Assembly (NCBI RefSeq): GCF_024172125.1
Contig: NZ_JAMZEA010000022.1
Span: 1-44,750 of the forward strand
Reading direction: 5' to 3'
DNA length: 44,750 nt
Source: Actinomadura rupiterrae
GTDB taxonomy: Bacteria > Actinomycetota > Actinomycetes > Streptosporangiales > Streptosporangiaceae
Shown: piece after piece, positions 1 to 8,122 of the stretch
How the letters are laid out: each line of letters begins with the position of its first letter
Numbering within the stretch: the stretch's first letter is position 1
Translations under genes and position numbers: made by a program
The notes under the pieces: generated by a model
Told to the model about the DNA's origin: nothing
Databases searched by the model: none
What the model saw: only the letters and a program-made list of their open reading frames with translations

Positions 1-1
1 G

Positions 2-2128
2 GTAGGTAGTGCGGACGGGCTGAGGGGCGTAGGTAGCGCGAGTGGTTTGGGCCTGCTGCGGGGTGGGGCGGGGAGCGGGGACGTTTCTGGTGGGTCCTGG
101 TTTGTTGGGGAATTGCCGCCGCTTCGGCAGCTTCCCGCTGATCTGCGCGACTTCACCGGCCGTGGTGCCGAGGGTGAAACCATTGCGAGCCTGCTGCGGA
201 AGTCGGCGCACGTTCCGCCGATCGTGCATGTGATGGGGCCGCCGGGAGTCGGCAAGACGGCGCTCGCGCTGCATGTTGCGCACCAGGTGGAGGACGCGTT
301 TCCGGACGGGCAGATCCACGTTCAGCTCGCGGGCGCGTCGATGGTTCCGCGTGAGGTCGTGGCCGTGCTGGGCGAGGTGCTGCGGACGCTCGGCGTCCGG
401 CCGGAGGACATGCCCGACGGCCTGGCCGAGCGGGCCGCCGCCTACCGGTCGCGGCTGGCCGGGCGGCGGGTGCTGATCTTCGCCGACGACGCGGCGGACG
501 CGGCGCAGGTCGGGCCGCTGGTGCCGGGTGAGCCGGGCAGTGCGCTGCTGGTCACCAGCCGGTCCCGGCACCTCGGGCTGGACGGCGCGCACAATGTGGA
601 CATCCGTCCGATGTCATCCGAAGAGGGTGTCGCACTGCTCGCCGAGATCGTCGGGGAGGCGCGCGTGGCGGCGGAGCGTCCGGCCGCCGATGCGATCGTG
701 GCGGCCTGCGACGGGTTCCCGCTCGCGCTGCGGATCGCCGGGGCGCGGCTTGTGGCCCGTCCGTCCTGGCCCCTGGCGCATCTCGCGAGCCTCCTGGACG
801 GGCCCGGACGCCTTGACCACATGGTCGCGGGGGACACGGCCGTCCGTGCTCACATCGAGGCCGGTTATGCCGCTTTGGACGAACGAGCACAGCAGGCGTT
901 CCGGATGCTGGCGCTCGCGGGCCCGCACTCGTTCGCGTCGTGGGTCGCGGACGTCCTGCTCGACACGGCCGACGCGAGCGACGTCCTCTCCGAACTGGTG
1001 GACCGCTGCCTGCTCACCGCCTGCGGCGTGGACCGGATCGGCCAGCCCCGGTACCGGATGCACGATCTGATGCGCGAGTTCGCAACTGAGCGTTTGCGCG
1101 ACGATCCGAACACCGAACCCGCGCTTGAGCGTTTGATCGTCGCGTGGCTCGAACTTTCGGACGCCGCCGACGACCGCGCTCCGCGCGACCCGTACTTCCC
1201 CGCGCCAGCGCGCTTTCGGCGCCGCGCGGTGGTCGGCGCCGACCTCATCGGACGCCTCGTCGCGCCGGACCCGGCCGCGTGGATCGAGAGCGAGATGCCG
1301 AACCTGCGGACGATCGTGGAGGTCGCCTGCGCCGCCAACCGGCACCGGCTCGCGACCGGGATCGTCATGCGGCTCGCCGCCCACGCGCACCTGCACCGCC
1401 AGCACTTCGAGGTCGAGTACCTGTGGCGGTTCGTCGCGCGCGCCGCCACCGAGGCCGGGGACGCCGGAACCGCCGCCTACGCCCGCTTCCGAGGCGCCGC
1501 CGTCGTCGCGGCCGACCAGGGGCGGCACGCCGACGCCGTCCCGATGGCGGACGAGGCGGTCGAGGTGTTCGAACGATCAGAGAACTACCGGGACCTCTCC
1601 CGCGTGCTCGGCCTGCGTGCCTACTGCCGGCAGGAGCTCGACCATCCCGAGGAGGCCCTCCGCGACGCCGAACGCGGCCTTGCGCTGGCCGAACAGACCG
1701 GCGAGCGGCACGCCGAGCTGAGCTGCCTGCGTGTCCTCGGCCTCTGCTTCAGCAAGCTGGGCGATCACGAACGAGCAGTCGACGCGTGCGAACGAGCATT
1801 GGCGATCGGACGTGAACTAGGCGAACCCGCCTTCCAGGGGATCGCCCTGGTCAGCCTCGTCCGGGTCTACCAGGGGGCTGGACTCTACGATCGGATCCCG
1901 GCCCTCTGCGAGGAGGGGCTGGCGCTGATGCGAAGCATCGACCACGTCCTGGGCGCGGCGTTGTTCCACGAACAGTGGGGCTACGCCCACCAGGGCCTGG
2001 GCGAGCACGCCCAGGCCGTCGCCAGACTCCGCCTGGCCATCGATCTGTTCGCCTCGCAGAAGGCAGCCCTTTCCGAAGCCACGTGCCGAGAAAACCTCGC
2101 CAAGAGCCTCCGGGCCTTGCCGCCCTGA
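2..2128 (+). CDS. NB-ARC/TPR signalling ATPase, AfsR-like regulator (5' partial)
   Basis: This is a STAND-class ATPase regulator. The frame is open to the left edge of the window, so the N-terminus is missing. In relatives that part is often a SARP DNA-binding plus BTAD region. The visible part starts with a Gly/Ser linker and the motif LPADLRDFTGR that usually precedes the NB-ARC in this family. A Walker A (GPPGVGKT, bases 236-259), a Walker B (VLIFADDA, near 470-490), a GFPLALRIAG motif and an MHDLMREFA motif near base 1060 follow in the right order. The C-terminal third is a TPR array (from about base 1480), including repeats around YCRQELDHPEEALRDAERGL and CFSKLGDHERAVDACERAL. Such proteins oligomerise on ATP binding and control secondary metabolism or stress responses. 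A TTG at base 47 could start a shorter protein, but no ribosome-binding site precedes it. Confidence 0.85.
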   Translation, partial: VGSADGLRGVGSASGLGLLRGGAGSGDVSGGSWFVGELPPLRQLPADLRDFTGRGAEGETIASLLRKSAHVPPIVHVMGPPGVGKTALALHVAHQVEDAFPDGQIHVQLAGASMVPREVVAVLGEVLRTLGVRPEDMPDGLAERAAAYRSRLAGRRVLIFADDAADAAQVGPLVPGEPGSALLVTSRSRHLGLDGAHNVDIRPMSSEEGVALLAEIVGEARVAAERPAADAIVAACDGFPLALRIAGARLVARPSWPLAHLASLLDGPGRLDHMVAGDTAVRAHIEAGYAALDERAQQAFRMLALAGPHSFASWVADVLLDTADASDVLSELVDRCLLTACGVDRIGQPRYRMHDLMREFATERLRDDPNTEPALERLIVAWLELSDAADDRAPRDPYFPAPARFRRRAVVGADLIGRLVAPDPAAWIESEMPNLRTIVEVACAANRHRLATGIVMRLAAHAHLHRQHFEVEYLWRFVARAATEAGDAGTAAYARFRGAAVVAADQGRHADAVPMADEAVEVFERSENYRDLSRVLGLRAYCRQELDHPEEALRDAERGLALAEQTGERHAELSCLRVLGLCFSKLGDHERAVDACERALAIGRELGEPAFQGIALVSLVRVYQGAGLYDRIPALCEEGLALMRSIDHVLGAALFHEQWGYAHQGLGEHAQAVARLRLAIDLFASQKAALSEATCRENLAKSLRALPP

Positions 2129-2141
2129 TTCGCTGCATCGT

Positions 2142-2993
2142 TCAGAAAAGCGTCGGTGGCTCGGCGGGAAGAGGCGTGGGGAGAGGCTCCAGTTCGGGGA
2201 CTTGGACGCTCACTTCTTCGTGGAAGCGGCGGGCGAGGGTAGGGGCTTCGGCATTGTCAGGCGTATGGATGAAAACGGTGGGGGAGCGCCCTTCGCGTAG
2301 CCAGGCTGCCGTGACGTCCACCCAATACTTCCAGCCCTCGACCGTCCGGGACACATCGTCGCGGCCCAGATAGCGGACGATCGGACGGTCCGTCAGCGCG
2401 CGCGAGCGACGCGGGAGCCGCGGCTTCTTCATCCAGGCGTCGCGCTCGGCGTCGCTGGTGGGCGGGCTGGCGAACATGGTGACCGTGTCGAAAGGCACCC
2501 ATTCGGCGTTCACGCCGGCAAGGACGCGTTCGAGCATTCGCTCGGCCCGCTCGTCCTCGAAGAATGAGCGGTGCCGGACCTCGACCGCCAGCCGATGGGA
2601 CTGCGGCAGGCGGCGCAGGAATGACGCCAGCGTGCCCAGATCGTTCGGCCCGAATGAGCCGGGCAACTGCACCCACAATGCGTGCGCGCGAGGCCCGAGC
2701 GGCTCCATGGCCGTGAGGAATGCGCGCAGCTCGTCCTCGCCGCCGACGAGGCGATGCTCGTGGGTGACCGTCTTGGGCAGCTTCACCACGAGGCGGAAGT
2801 CCGGCGACGTCTGCTCGGCCCAAGAGGCGACGGTCTCGACGGACGGCGTCGCGTAGAAGGTCGTGTTTCCCTCAACGGCATTGCACCACGATGCGTAAGC
2901 GTGCAAACGCTCATGCGGCGGTAGCGGATGCGGGATCAACCGTCCTCTCCATGACGCAAGAGACCACATCGCACATCCCACATGAAGCCGCAT
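2142..2993 (-). CDS. DUF72 family TIM-barrel protein
   Basis: A 283-residue DUF72 (YecE-like) protein. It opens with MRLHVGCAMWS, matching the usual family start, and the conserved EGNTTFYATPS segment follows near residue 40. Further family landmarks are FRLVVKLPKTVTHE, the LAVEVRHRSFF strand and the late YWVDVTAAWL...VFIHTPDNAEAP block. These proteins adopt a TIM-barrel fold and their substrate is not established. The frame is open another 46 codons upstream, but the homology begins at this ATG, so the shorter start was chosen; its ribosome-binding site is weak. The gene is convergent with the NB-ARC gene, with a 13-bp gap. Confidence 0.85.
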   Translation of the reverse strand: MRLHVGCAMWSLASWRGRLIPHPLPPHERLHAYASWCNAVEGNTTFYATPSVETVASWAEQTSPDFRLVVKLPKTVTHEHRLVGGEDELRAFLTAMEPLGPRAHALWVQLPGSFGPNDLGTLASFLRRLPQSHRLAVEVRHRSFFEDERAERMLERVLAGVNAEWVPFDTVTMFASPPTSDAERDAWMKKPRLPRRSRALTDRPIVRYLGRDDVSRTVEGWKYWVDVTAAWLREGRSPTVFIHTPDNAEAPTLARRFHEEVSVQVPELEPLPTPLPAEPPTLF

Positions 2994-3210
2994 GCGCACG
3001 ACCGTATCCGAGCGCAGACATGCCTCGGGCACGCCCTCAAAGGCGGGGCGGAGAGCGGCGCGGCGGGTGCGGTCCTGATGCGGGACGTTCGGGTGGTGGA
3101 GTTGGACGGCAGAGTGCGTCAGGGTGGCCACGAACGGTCACCGGCGGCTGCGGGGACGGGCTGGACGGTATAGATCGTTTCGGGCGGCGGTGTGGTGGAG
3201 AGGACGTGAC

Positions 3211-4362
3211 GTGAAGTTCAGGGGTTTCGGGACGGGATTGGCGCTTACCGCGACGGGGTTGGCGCTTGCCGGGACGACGGCGGCCGTTCTCGGGAGCACG
3301 GCGGACGCGGCGTCGGCCGAACGCGCCGGGTTCGCCGGACGGACCGTGTCCGCGGCGGCGAGTTGTTCCGGAAGTAGCCATTGCTATGCCATTGACAGTG
3401 CCTCGCCGCGTCCTCGTTTGACGGCCGCCAGCGCCGATATCAAGGTCGACTGCCTGAGCGTTGCCAACACCGCGACGCAATTCGCGAACTATGAGATGTG
3501 GGTGAAGACCAATACGCCCAAGGTCTCCTTCGACACCTGGGTGGAGATCGGTATGACTTCCGGAACTCTTCAGGGCGGATATCGGGGCCTGCTCTGGTAC
3601 TGGGCGGACAAGCGGCCGAACAACAGCTACTACGAGCACTACCTCGGCAAGGCGAAGGTTCGGAGGACGACGAACGTCAACGTGACATACGCCGGCGGGT
3701 CCAAGTGGAACGTGTACCTTGGCAAGGCGTACGCCGGGACGTCCAGCTCCAACGGGGTCAACGGGCTCAGCGTCGACACCGGCGCCGAGACCACCACCAC
3801 GCGGACGACAGTGAACGGGTCGTCCGGCAATTTTCAGTACAAGAACGGTGCCTGGCATCCCGTCACGCCCAGTGTCTATCGGTCGTCGAATTCCAAGGGC
3901 CTGTGGTCCACGTATGCGACACGAGGCTACTTCTGGGCCAACACGGGATGCGGAGGATTTGGTGCCCAGCCGGAGAAGCCCGCCCCGGACACGCCCATCC
4001 CGGCGAAGCGGAGCGCTGCGGAAAGGATGCTCGGAGAGATCGGACGTTCGGCCGCTGCCAGAACAGGCGAACGGCATCCGCAGGGGCTTTCTTACGTCAG
4101 GACGACCCGCCAGCGAGCGGCCGCAGCGACGGGAAGCCGGGTGAATTCCGACGAGGCCGTATTCGTGATTCAGTTGCGCGGAAACTTCACCGCGCCTCGG
4201 CATCCGGTGGCGGGGAAGAGCGACCGGCCGGTCACCGGACGGACCCTGACCGTCGTGGTCGATGCCGCGACCGGGCAGATCACCGACTGGGGGCTCGCGC
4301 CCGGCGCGCCCGGCGCGTCCGGCTCGTCCGCCAGCCTCGGAAGGTCGATTCCGATCGGATAA
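3211..4362 (+). CDS. Secreted protein of unknown function
   Basis: A 383-residue protein that I cannot assign to a family. The GTG start has an AGAGGA ribosome-binding site just upstream. The N-terminus is a signal peptide: KFRGFG, a hydrophobic stretch (LALTATGLALAGTTAAVL) and a likely cleavage near ADAASA (about residue 36). The mature part (about 60-250) is rich in Tyr, Trp, Asn, Ser and Thr, with segments such as YRGLLWYWADKRPNNSYYEH and GGSKWNVYLGKAY. It contains few cysteines and resembles an extracellular beta-rich domain. A C-terminal part (about 285-383) ends with a strand pair, VFVIQLRGNFT and LTVVVDAATGQITDWGL, that is PepSY-like in character only. It stands alone between divergent DUF72 and co-directional LLM genes. 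No catalytic motif is visible. Confidence 0.7.
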   Translation: MKFRGFGTGLALTATGLALAGTTAAVLGSTADAASAERAGFAGRTVSAAASCSGSSHCYAIDSASPRPRLTAASADIKVDCLSVANTATQFANYEMWVKTNTPKVSFDTWVEIGMTSGTLQGGYRGLLWYWADKRPNNSYYEHYLGKAKVRRTTNVNVTYAGGSKWNVYLGKAYAGTSSSNGVNGLSVDTGAETTTTRTTVNGSSGNFQYKNGAWHPVTPSVYRSSNSKGLWSTYATRGYFWANTGCGGFGAQPEKPAPDTPIPAKRSAAERMLGEIGRSAAARTGERHPQGLSYVRTTRQRAAAATGSRVNSDEAVFVIQLRGNFTAPRHPVAGKSDRPVTGRTLTVVVDAATGQITDWGLAPGAPGASGSSASLGRSIPIG

Positions 4363-4422
4363 GTGAACATCCGGATTGTCCCGGATCTTGACGGTCGGCA
4401 AGGTCGGGGTTCAGATGGCGGT

Positions 4423-5331
4423 ATGAAGATCCGTATCGGTGTCGGGCCCGTGCCCGAGCGCCTCGCCGACCCCGTCCAGGACGACCTGGTGACCGACCTG
4501 GAGGCGCGCGGGATCGACTCGTTCTGGCTGTCCGACCTGGTCTCGTCGCCGGAGACCGTGGACCCGCTGATCGGCATCGCGCACGCCGCCGGCCGCACCC
4601 GCCGGCTGAAGCTCGGCACCAGCGTCCTCGTCCTGCCCGGGCGCAACCCCGCCGTCGTCGCCGCGCAGCTCGCGAGCCTCGCCGCGCTCGCGCCCGGACG
4701 CGTCCTGCCCGTTTTCGGGGTCCGCGCGGCGCGGCCCGCCGACCGTCCGGTCTATGCGGTTTCGCGCGGCAGCCGGGCGCGGGTCTTCGAGGAGGCGGTG
4801 CGCGTGGTGCGGGCGCTGCTCACCGAGCCGGTCGTCTCCTACGCGGGCGAATTCTTCCAACTGGACGCGGCGTCCGTCGCGCCACTTCCCCCCAAACCCC
4901 TCGATCTCTGGCTCAGCGGACGTGCCCCCGCGGGCATGGACCGCGTCGGACGCCTCGGCGACGGCTGGCTCGGCAGCGCCGTCACCCCGGTCGAGGCTGG
5001 CGCGTGCCGCGCGCACATCCTCGCCGCCGCGGACCGTGCCGGACGCGCCATTGAGGACGACCATTACGGCACCTACCTGACCGTCGTCACCGAGGACGCG
5101 GACCAGCGCGCTGTCGACGCCCTCCTCGCCCGCCTGCACGAGGACCGTCCCGAGGTGGGCGACCCACGGACCCTGCTGTGCTGGGGATGGTCCGACGCCC
5201 GCGCCCAGCTCCGAAGGTTCGTGGACGTCGGCCTGTCGAAGTTCGTCATCCGCCCGGCAGGCACCGTCACCTCCCGCACAGAGTTTCTGGACGCCCTCAC
5301 AGCCGAGCTGCTACCCCTCCAGAACTACTGA
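4423..5331 (+). CDS. LLM-class F420/FMN-dependent oxidoreductase
   Basis: A 302-residue luciferase-like monooxygenase (bacterial luciferase superfamily), probably using F420H2 as in most actinobacterial members. MKIRIGVGPVPERL begins the first barrel strand. GIDSFWLSDLVSSPETVDPL, LKLGTSVLVLPGRNPAVVAAQLASL and LDLWLSGRAPAGMDRVGRLGDGWLGS are the usual family blocks. The substrate cannot be predicted. The ATG at 4423 matches the family start; the frame is open upstream without homology. The last codons are created by an insertion: the IS630-family element begins at 5328, inside the stop region. The native end was Gln-Asn-stop and is now Gln-Asn-Tyr-stop, the TGA coming from the IS end. The protein is therefore essentially intact. 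Confidence 0.88.
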   Translation: MKIRIGVGPVPERLADPVQDDLVTDLEARGIDSFWLSDLVSSPETVDPLIGIAHAAGRTRRLKLGTSVLVLPGRNPAVVAAQLASLAALAPGRVLPVFGVRAARPADRPVYAVSRGSRARVFEEAVRVVRALLTEPVVSYAGEFFQLDAASVAPLPPKPLDLWLSGRAPAGMDRVGRLGDGWLGSAVTPVEAGACRAHILAAADRAGRAIEDDHYGTYLTVVTEDADQRAVDALLARLHEDRPEVGDPRTLLCWGWSDARAQLRRFVDVGLSKFVIRPAGTVTSRTEFLDALTAELLPLQNY

Positions 5332-5385
5332 GGTTTTCGTTAGTTCTGTGGGTGTGAGGGGTTCTTGCGGTGTGAGTATCGTGGC

Positions 5386-5901
5386 GTGCCCTCCGAGTCT
5401 TCGTTGGTTGTTCCCGTGTCCTCGGCTCCGCCGCTGACCCGGCCGCAGGTTGCCGAGGCGCGGCGGATGCGTGCGGTCGAGTTGTTCGAACAGGGTGTGC
5501 GCCAGGTCGAGGTCGCGCGGATCCTGGGGGTTCATTCCGAGAGCGTGCGGCGTTGGAAGCGGCTGTGGGAACAGGGCGGGGCCGCGGCGTTGCGGCGGCG
5601 CCCGGCCAGCGGACGACCGCGCAAACTCGACGATGACCAGGTCGAACGGGTGCGGGCCGCGCTGGACCAAGGGGCCCGGGCGCATGGCTTTGAGGCCGAG
5701 GTGTGGACGCTGGAGCGGGTCGGAATGGTGGTCGAACGCATCACCGGGGTGCGGCTGGCTGCGACCTCGGTATGGCGGCTGCTGACCGTGCGGCTGGGCT
5801 GGAGCCTGCAACGTCCCGCGCGGCGGGCGGTCGAACGGGACGAGGCCGAGATCGCCCGGTGGCTCACGCATGAGTGGCCGCGGATCAAAAGGGGGCCGTG
5901 A
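5386..5901 (+). CDS. IS630-family transposase, N-terminal frame (HTH domain)
   Basis: The N-terminal half of an IS630-family transposase, about 171 residues from the GTG at 5386; an upstream TTG at 5365 is an alternative. It has two helix-turn-helix units. The first is RAVELFEQGVRQVEVARILG...VRRWKRLWEQGG; the second is a winged region ending ATSVWRLLTVRLGWSLQRP. The domain binds the terminal repeats. Translation stops at 5901, just after WPRIKRGP. The catalytic half continues in the -1 frame, and the overlap contains the homopolymeric run AAAAGGGGG at 5887-5895. A -1 shift there gives WPRIK-KGAVKNRAWIVFFDESG, which reads naturally for this family. Programmed frameshifting is known in IS630 elements, but a simple frameshift mutation would look the same. 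Confidence 0.85.
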   Translation: MPSESSLVVPVSSAPPLTRPQVAEARRMRAVELFEQGVRQVEVARILGVHSESVRRWKRLWEQGGAAALRRRPASGRPRKLDDDQVERVRAALDQGARAHGFEAEVWTLERVGMVVERITGVRLAATSVWRLLTVRLGWSLQRPARRAVERDEAEIARWLTHEWPRIKRGP

Positions 5902-6473
5902 AGAACCGGGCATGGATCGTGTTCTTCGACGAATCGGGCGTCTCGCTGCTACCCCAGGTATGCCGCACCTGGGCGCCCCGCGGCCGCACACCCATCCTGC
6001 GGCACCGGCTGAACTGGAAACGCGCCTCGATGGCCGCCGCACTCGGCTACCACGCCGCCGACGCCGACCGCGGCGCCCGGCTGTGCTTCCACCTTCAGCC
6101 GGGCAACTACGACACCGCCGCACTGATCACTGTGCTGGAGCAGGTCAAGAGGTTCTACGTCGGTGAACACGTGGTGCTGGTCTGGGACGGGCTGGCCGCA
6201 CATTGGAGCCGCGCGATGCGTGCCTGGGTCGCCGACCAGCACTGGCTCACCCTGGAACGGCTGCCCGCCTACGCCCCCGAACTCAACCCGGTGGAGTTGT
6301 TGTGGTCATCGATCAAGAAACGCGAGCTGGCCAACCTCGCCGGCGACCACCTCGCCGATGTCGCCGACGCCGCCGAACGCGGCATCAACCGCGTCTGCGC
6401 CGACCAACAACTACCGCGCTCCTTCCTCACCCACACCGGACTCACCATCCACCCGCACACACCACAGAACTAA
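5874..6473 (+). CDS. IS630-family transposase, catalytic DDE frame
   Basis: The catalytic half of the transposase, probably made as a -1 frameshift fusion with the preceding frame; the apparent GTG start at 5874 lacks a ribosome-binding site. The three acidic residues are in the expected contexts: Asp in VFFDESGVSLLP, Asp in VLVWDGLAAHWS, and Glu in YAPELNPVELLWSSIKK. The C-terminus is complete and ends inside the right inverted repeat. All catalytic residues and both ends are intact, so the element may be active if the frameshift is productive. Confidence 0.88.
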   Translation: MAADQKGAVKNRAWIVFFDESGVSLLPQVCRTWAPRGRTPILRHRLNWKRASMAAALGYHAADADRGARLCFHLQPGNYDTAALITVLEQVKRFYVGEHVVLVWDGLAAHWSRAMRAWVADQHWLTLERLPAYAPELNPVELLWSSIKKRELANLAGDHLADVADAAERGINRVCADQQLPRSFLTHTGLTIHPHTPQN

Positions 6474-6487
6474 CGAAAACCTCAGTA

Positions 6488-6661
6488 GGCTGTGTTCCAA
6501 AGTCCCGGCCCACTGCGCTCGCCTAGCGGCTCGCTCCGTGACCGCGCCTGGGCGAACGCGGCATCGCTTCGCGATCAGCGCGGTGCCGCTCGCCTCCGGC
6601 GTCGCGGCACCGCGCTGGTCACGCGTTCGCGCGCATGGCCGAGGCCACTTCGAAACAGGCC
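6488..6661. repeat. Possible 174-bp MITE-like insertion with imperfect terminal inverted repeats
   Basis: The left end GGCTGTGTTCCAAAGT and the complement of the right end, GGCCTGTTTCGAAGT, are similar but not identical, resembling the ends of IS5-type elements. Once the IS630 element is removed, both sides are flanked by CTA (native CTA before 6488, CTA at 6662-6664). The interior has no coding potential. If the element is removed as well, the LLM gene would have ended in TAA. This is an interpretation of a short, imperfect signal. Confidence 0.4.
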
Positions 6662-6664
6662 CTA

Positions 6665-7626
6665 ATCACCCTGCCCCAAAGCCGACCAGATCGACGTGCG
6701 TAAACAGCCGCCCCGCGAATCGGCTTCTCGGCGCGTCGAGCCCCATGCATCATGGCGCGTCGAGTCCCCACGCTGCACCCTGCCTGACCGTTTTCCGATC
6801 ACGTTCGCTTCCGAGGCGACTGGAATGCTCGTTCCCAGAGCGCTCGTGCACGTTCGTTCCTAGGCCAGTCGGGGGCGCTTGATTCCGTCCCAGACATCCG
6901 CGCTCGTCCCTTCCGCGCGCAGCGATGCTGATCGACTCGCTCGGTGCGCACGCCCGTCGGCCCTGCTCAGGAGGCTGGTCCGCGGCTCGGCCTGTGTTAA
7001 GCGCCGTCACGACGAGCCGAGGGCGTCTGGACGGCGAGCTGGTTGCTCGGAGAACGCAGTCGGGCAGGCGGCCAGCAGTCGAGCCGGCGGCAAGTGGACG
7101 CAACACGGGCCGTGCTCCGCGACGTGATGTGCGCTGTTTGCGCGTTTGATGCTCGTCCGCGCTCTGCCGTTGGACGCAGGTGGCCCGAGCCGCAGAGCTT
7201 GTGTGCGCCCTCCACGTGCTCGGACGTGCACGGGCGGCGTTCCGCCACTGGGCACGTGCCGTCCTGTGGTGAGACCGGACGCGATCCAGCCTGCTCATTG
7301 GCTGGGTTCCGGGGACGGAACTCCAAAGCGTCTGCACTGGCTGGGACAGGCCACCTGCTGGGACGGGCCACGGGTTGGGGTGAGCCCCGGCTTGGGGTGC
7401 GCCAAATTGGCGCGACCGACCCCTGGGGGACGGGCCACTGGCCGGGACAGGCCGCCGACTAGGGCGGGCCGTCGGCTGGGACGGGCCACTGGCTGGGGCG
7501 GGCCGTCGGCTGGGGCAGGCCGCCGCCTGGGACCAGGCCGCCGGCTGGGGCGGGCCACCTGCCGGACAGGCCAACTGGGTGGCGCGGGTCTAGGCAATTG
7601 AACAGCCTGAGCTGATCAGCCCAGGC
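6665..7626. other. Non-coding, repeat-rich stretch
   Basis: I see no convincing gene in this roughly 1-kb stretch. The long open frames on both strands give Arg/Pro/Ser/Ala-rich translations without domains, and they are by-products of GC-rich repetitive DNA. From about 7330 onward the sequence becomes a degenerate 17-bp tandem repeat, listed separately. Confidence 0.6.
7440..7575. repeat. Degenerate 17-bp tandem repeat
   Basis: About eight head-to-tail units of roughly GGCTGGGGCGGGCCGTC (16-18 bp each) run from 7440 to 7575. Unit starts are near 7440, 7457, 7474, 7491, 7508, 7525, 7543 and 7560. More diverged copies extend upstream to about 7333. No spacers are present, so it is not a CRISPR array. 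Its role is unknown. Confidence 0.7.
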
Positions 7627-7660
7627 TTGACAGGTTAGACTGTTGATATACGCTGGGGTC
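7627..7660 (+). promoter_or_regulatory. Candidate operator/promoter of the MarR gene
   Basis: A TTGACA hexamer lies at 7627-7632, 29 bp before the MarR start. It is part of an imperfect inverted repeat, TTGACAG-N6-CTGTTGA, whose inner arms ACAG/CTGT are exact. MarR proteins commonly repress their own promoter through such sites, so this may be an autoregulatory operator. A good -10 at the standard spacing is not obvious. Confidence 0.35.
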
Positions 7661-8122
7661 ATGGAGAGGTCAGCTGAACAGGCTCCGGAGCAGGTGGGGG
7701 AGTCGGCCGTTCGCGCTGCCCGCGAAGTGCGGGTGGTGTTCAGTCGGCTGCGACGCCGGCTCCGCGAGATCGGCGGCGACAAGGTGCTCACGCCGTCCCA
7801 GACGTCGGTGCTGAGCAGGCTCGCCCAGCGCGAGTCGATGACGGCGAGCGAACTCGCCGTTGCCGAGGGGGTGCGGCCGCAGTCGATGGCAGCGACCCTC
7901 GCCGCGCTGGAAGGACACGGTGTGGTTCGGCGTGAAGCCGACCCAAACGACGGGCGCCGTCAGCTCGTCTCGCTCACCGACCGCGGCCTCGAATTCATCG
8001 CAGGCAGCAGGCAGGCCCGCGAGGAATGGATGGCCCGCACCCTGCAACAGGATTTCACCGAGGCCGAGCGGCAGACCCTCCTAGAAGCACTCACCCTGAT
8101 GGACCGACTCGCCCAATCATGA
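7661..8122 (+). CDS. MarR family transcriptional regulator
   Basis: A 153-residue winged-helix regulator of the MarR family. The recognition region is LTPSQTSVLSRLAQRESMTASELAVAEGVRPQSMAATLAALEGHGVVRREADPNDGRR, written here as family context: a helix-turn-helix, a recognition helix containing RPQSMAATLAALE, and the wing DPNDGRRQLVSLT. MarR proteins bind palindromes as dimers and are usually released by small phenolic ligands or oxidation. No cysteine is visible, so thiol oxidation is unlikely. The ATG at 7661 was chosen over a start six codons upstream because it fits the usual N-terminus. It is isolated in the repeat-rich zone, with no adjacent target gene. Confidence 0.88.
   Translation: MERSAEQAPEQVGESAVRAAREVRVVFSRLRRRLREIGGDKVLTPSQTSVLSRLAQRESMTASELAVAEGVRPQSMAATLAALEGHGVVRREADPNDGRRQLVSLTDRGLEFIAGSRQAREEWMARTLQQDFTEAERQTLLEALTLMDRLAQS

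Larger units (their letters stand above)
5328..6485. mobile_element. IS630-family insertion sequence, complete, TA target duplication
   Basis: A 1158-bp element bounded by long inverted repeats. The left end reads CTGAGGTTTTCGTTAGTTCT and the right end is its exact complement. Including the flanking TA, identity runs for 26 bases before diverging. The TA dinucleotides at 5326-5327 and 6486-6487 are the target duplication expected for the IS630/Tc1/mariner group. The element carries two overlapping transposase frames. It sits exactly in the stop codon of the LLM oxidoreductase gene. Confidence 0.92.

Noticed and set aside
3037..4401. A 454-codon frame antisense to the secreted-protein gene
   Set aside because: It lies opposite a gene with a signal peptide and ribosome-binding site, and its translation is Arg/Gly/Pro-rich with no domain.
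6750..7574. A 274-codon minus-strand frame
   Set aside because: The translation is Arg/Pro/Ser/Ala-rich, without domains, and its first third simply reads through the 17-bp repeat array.
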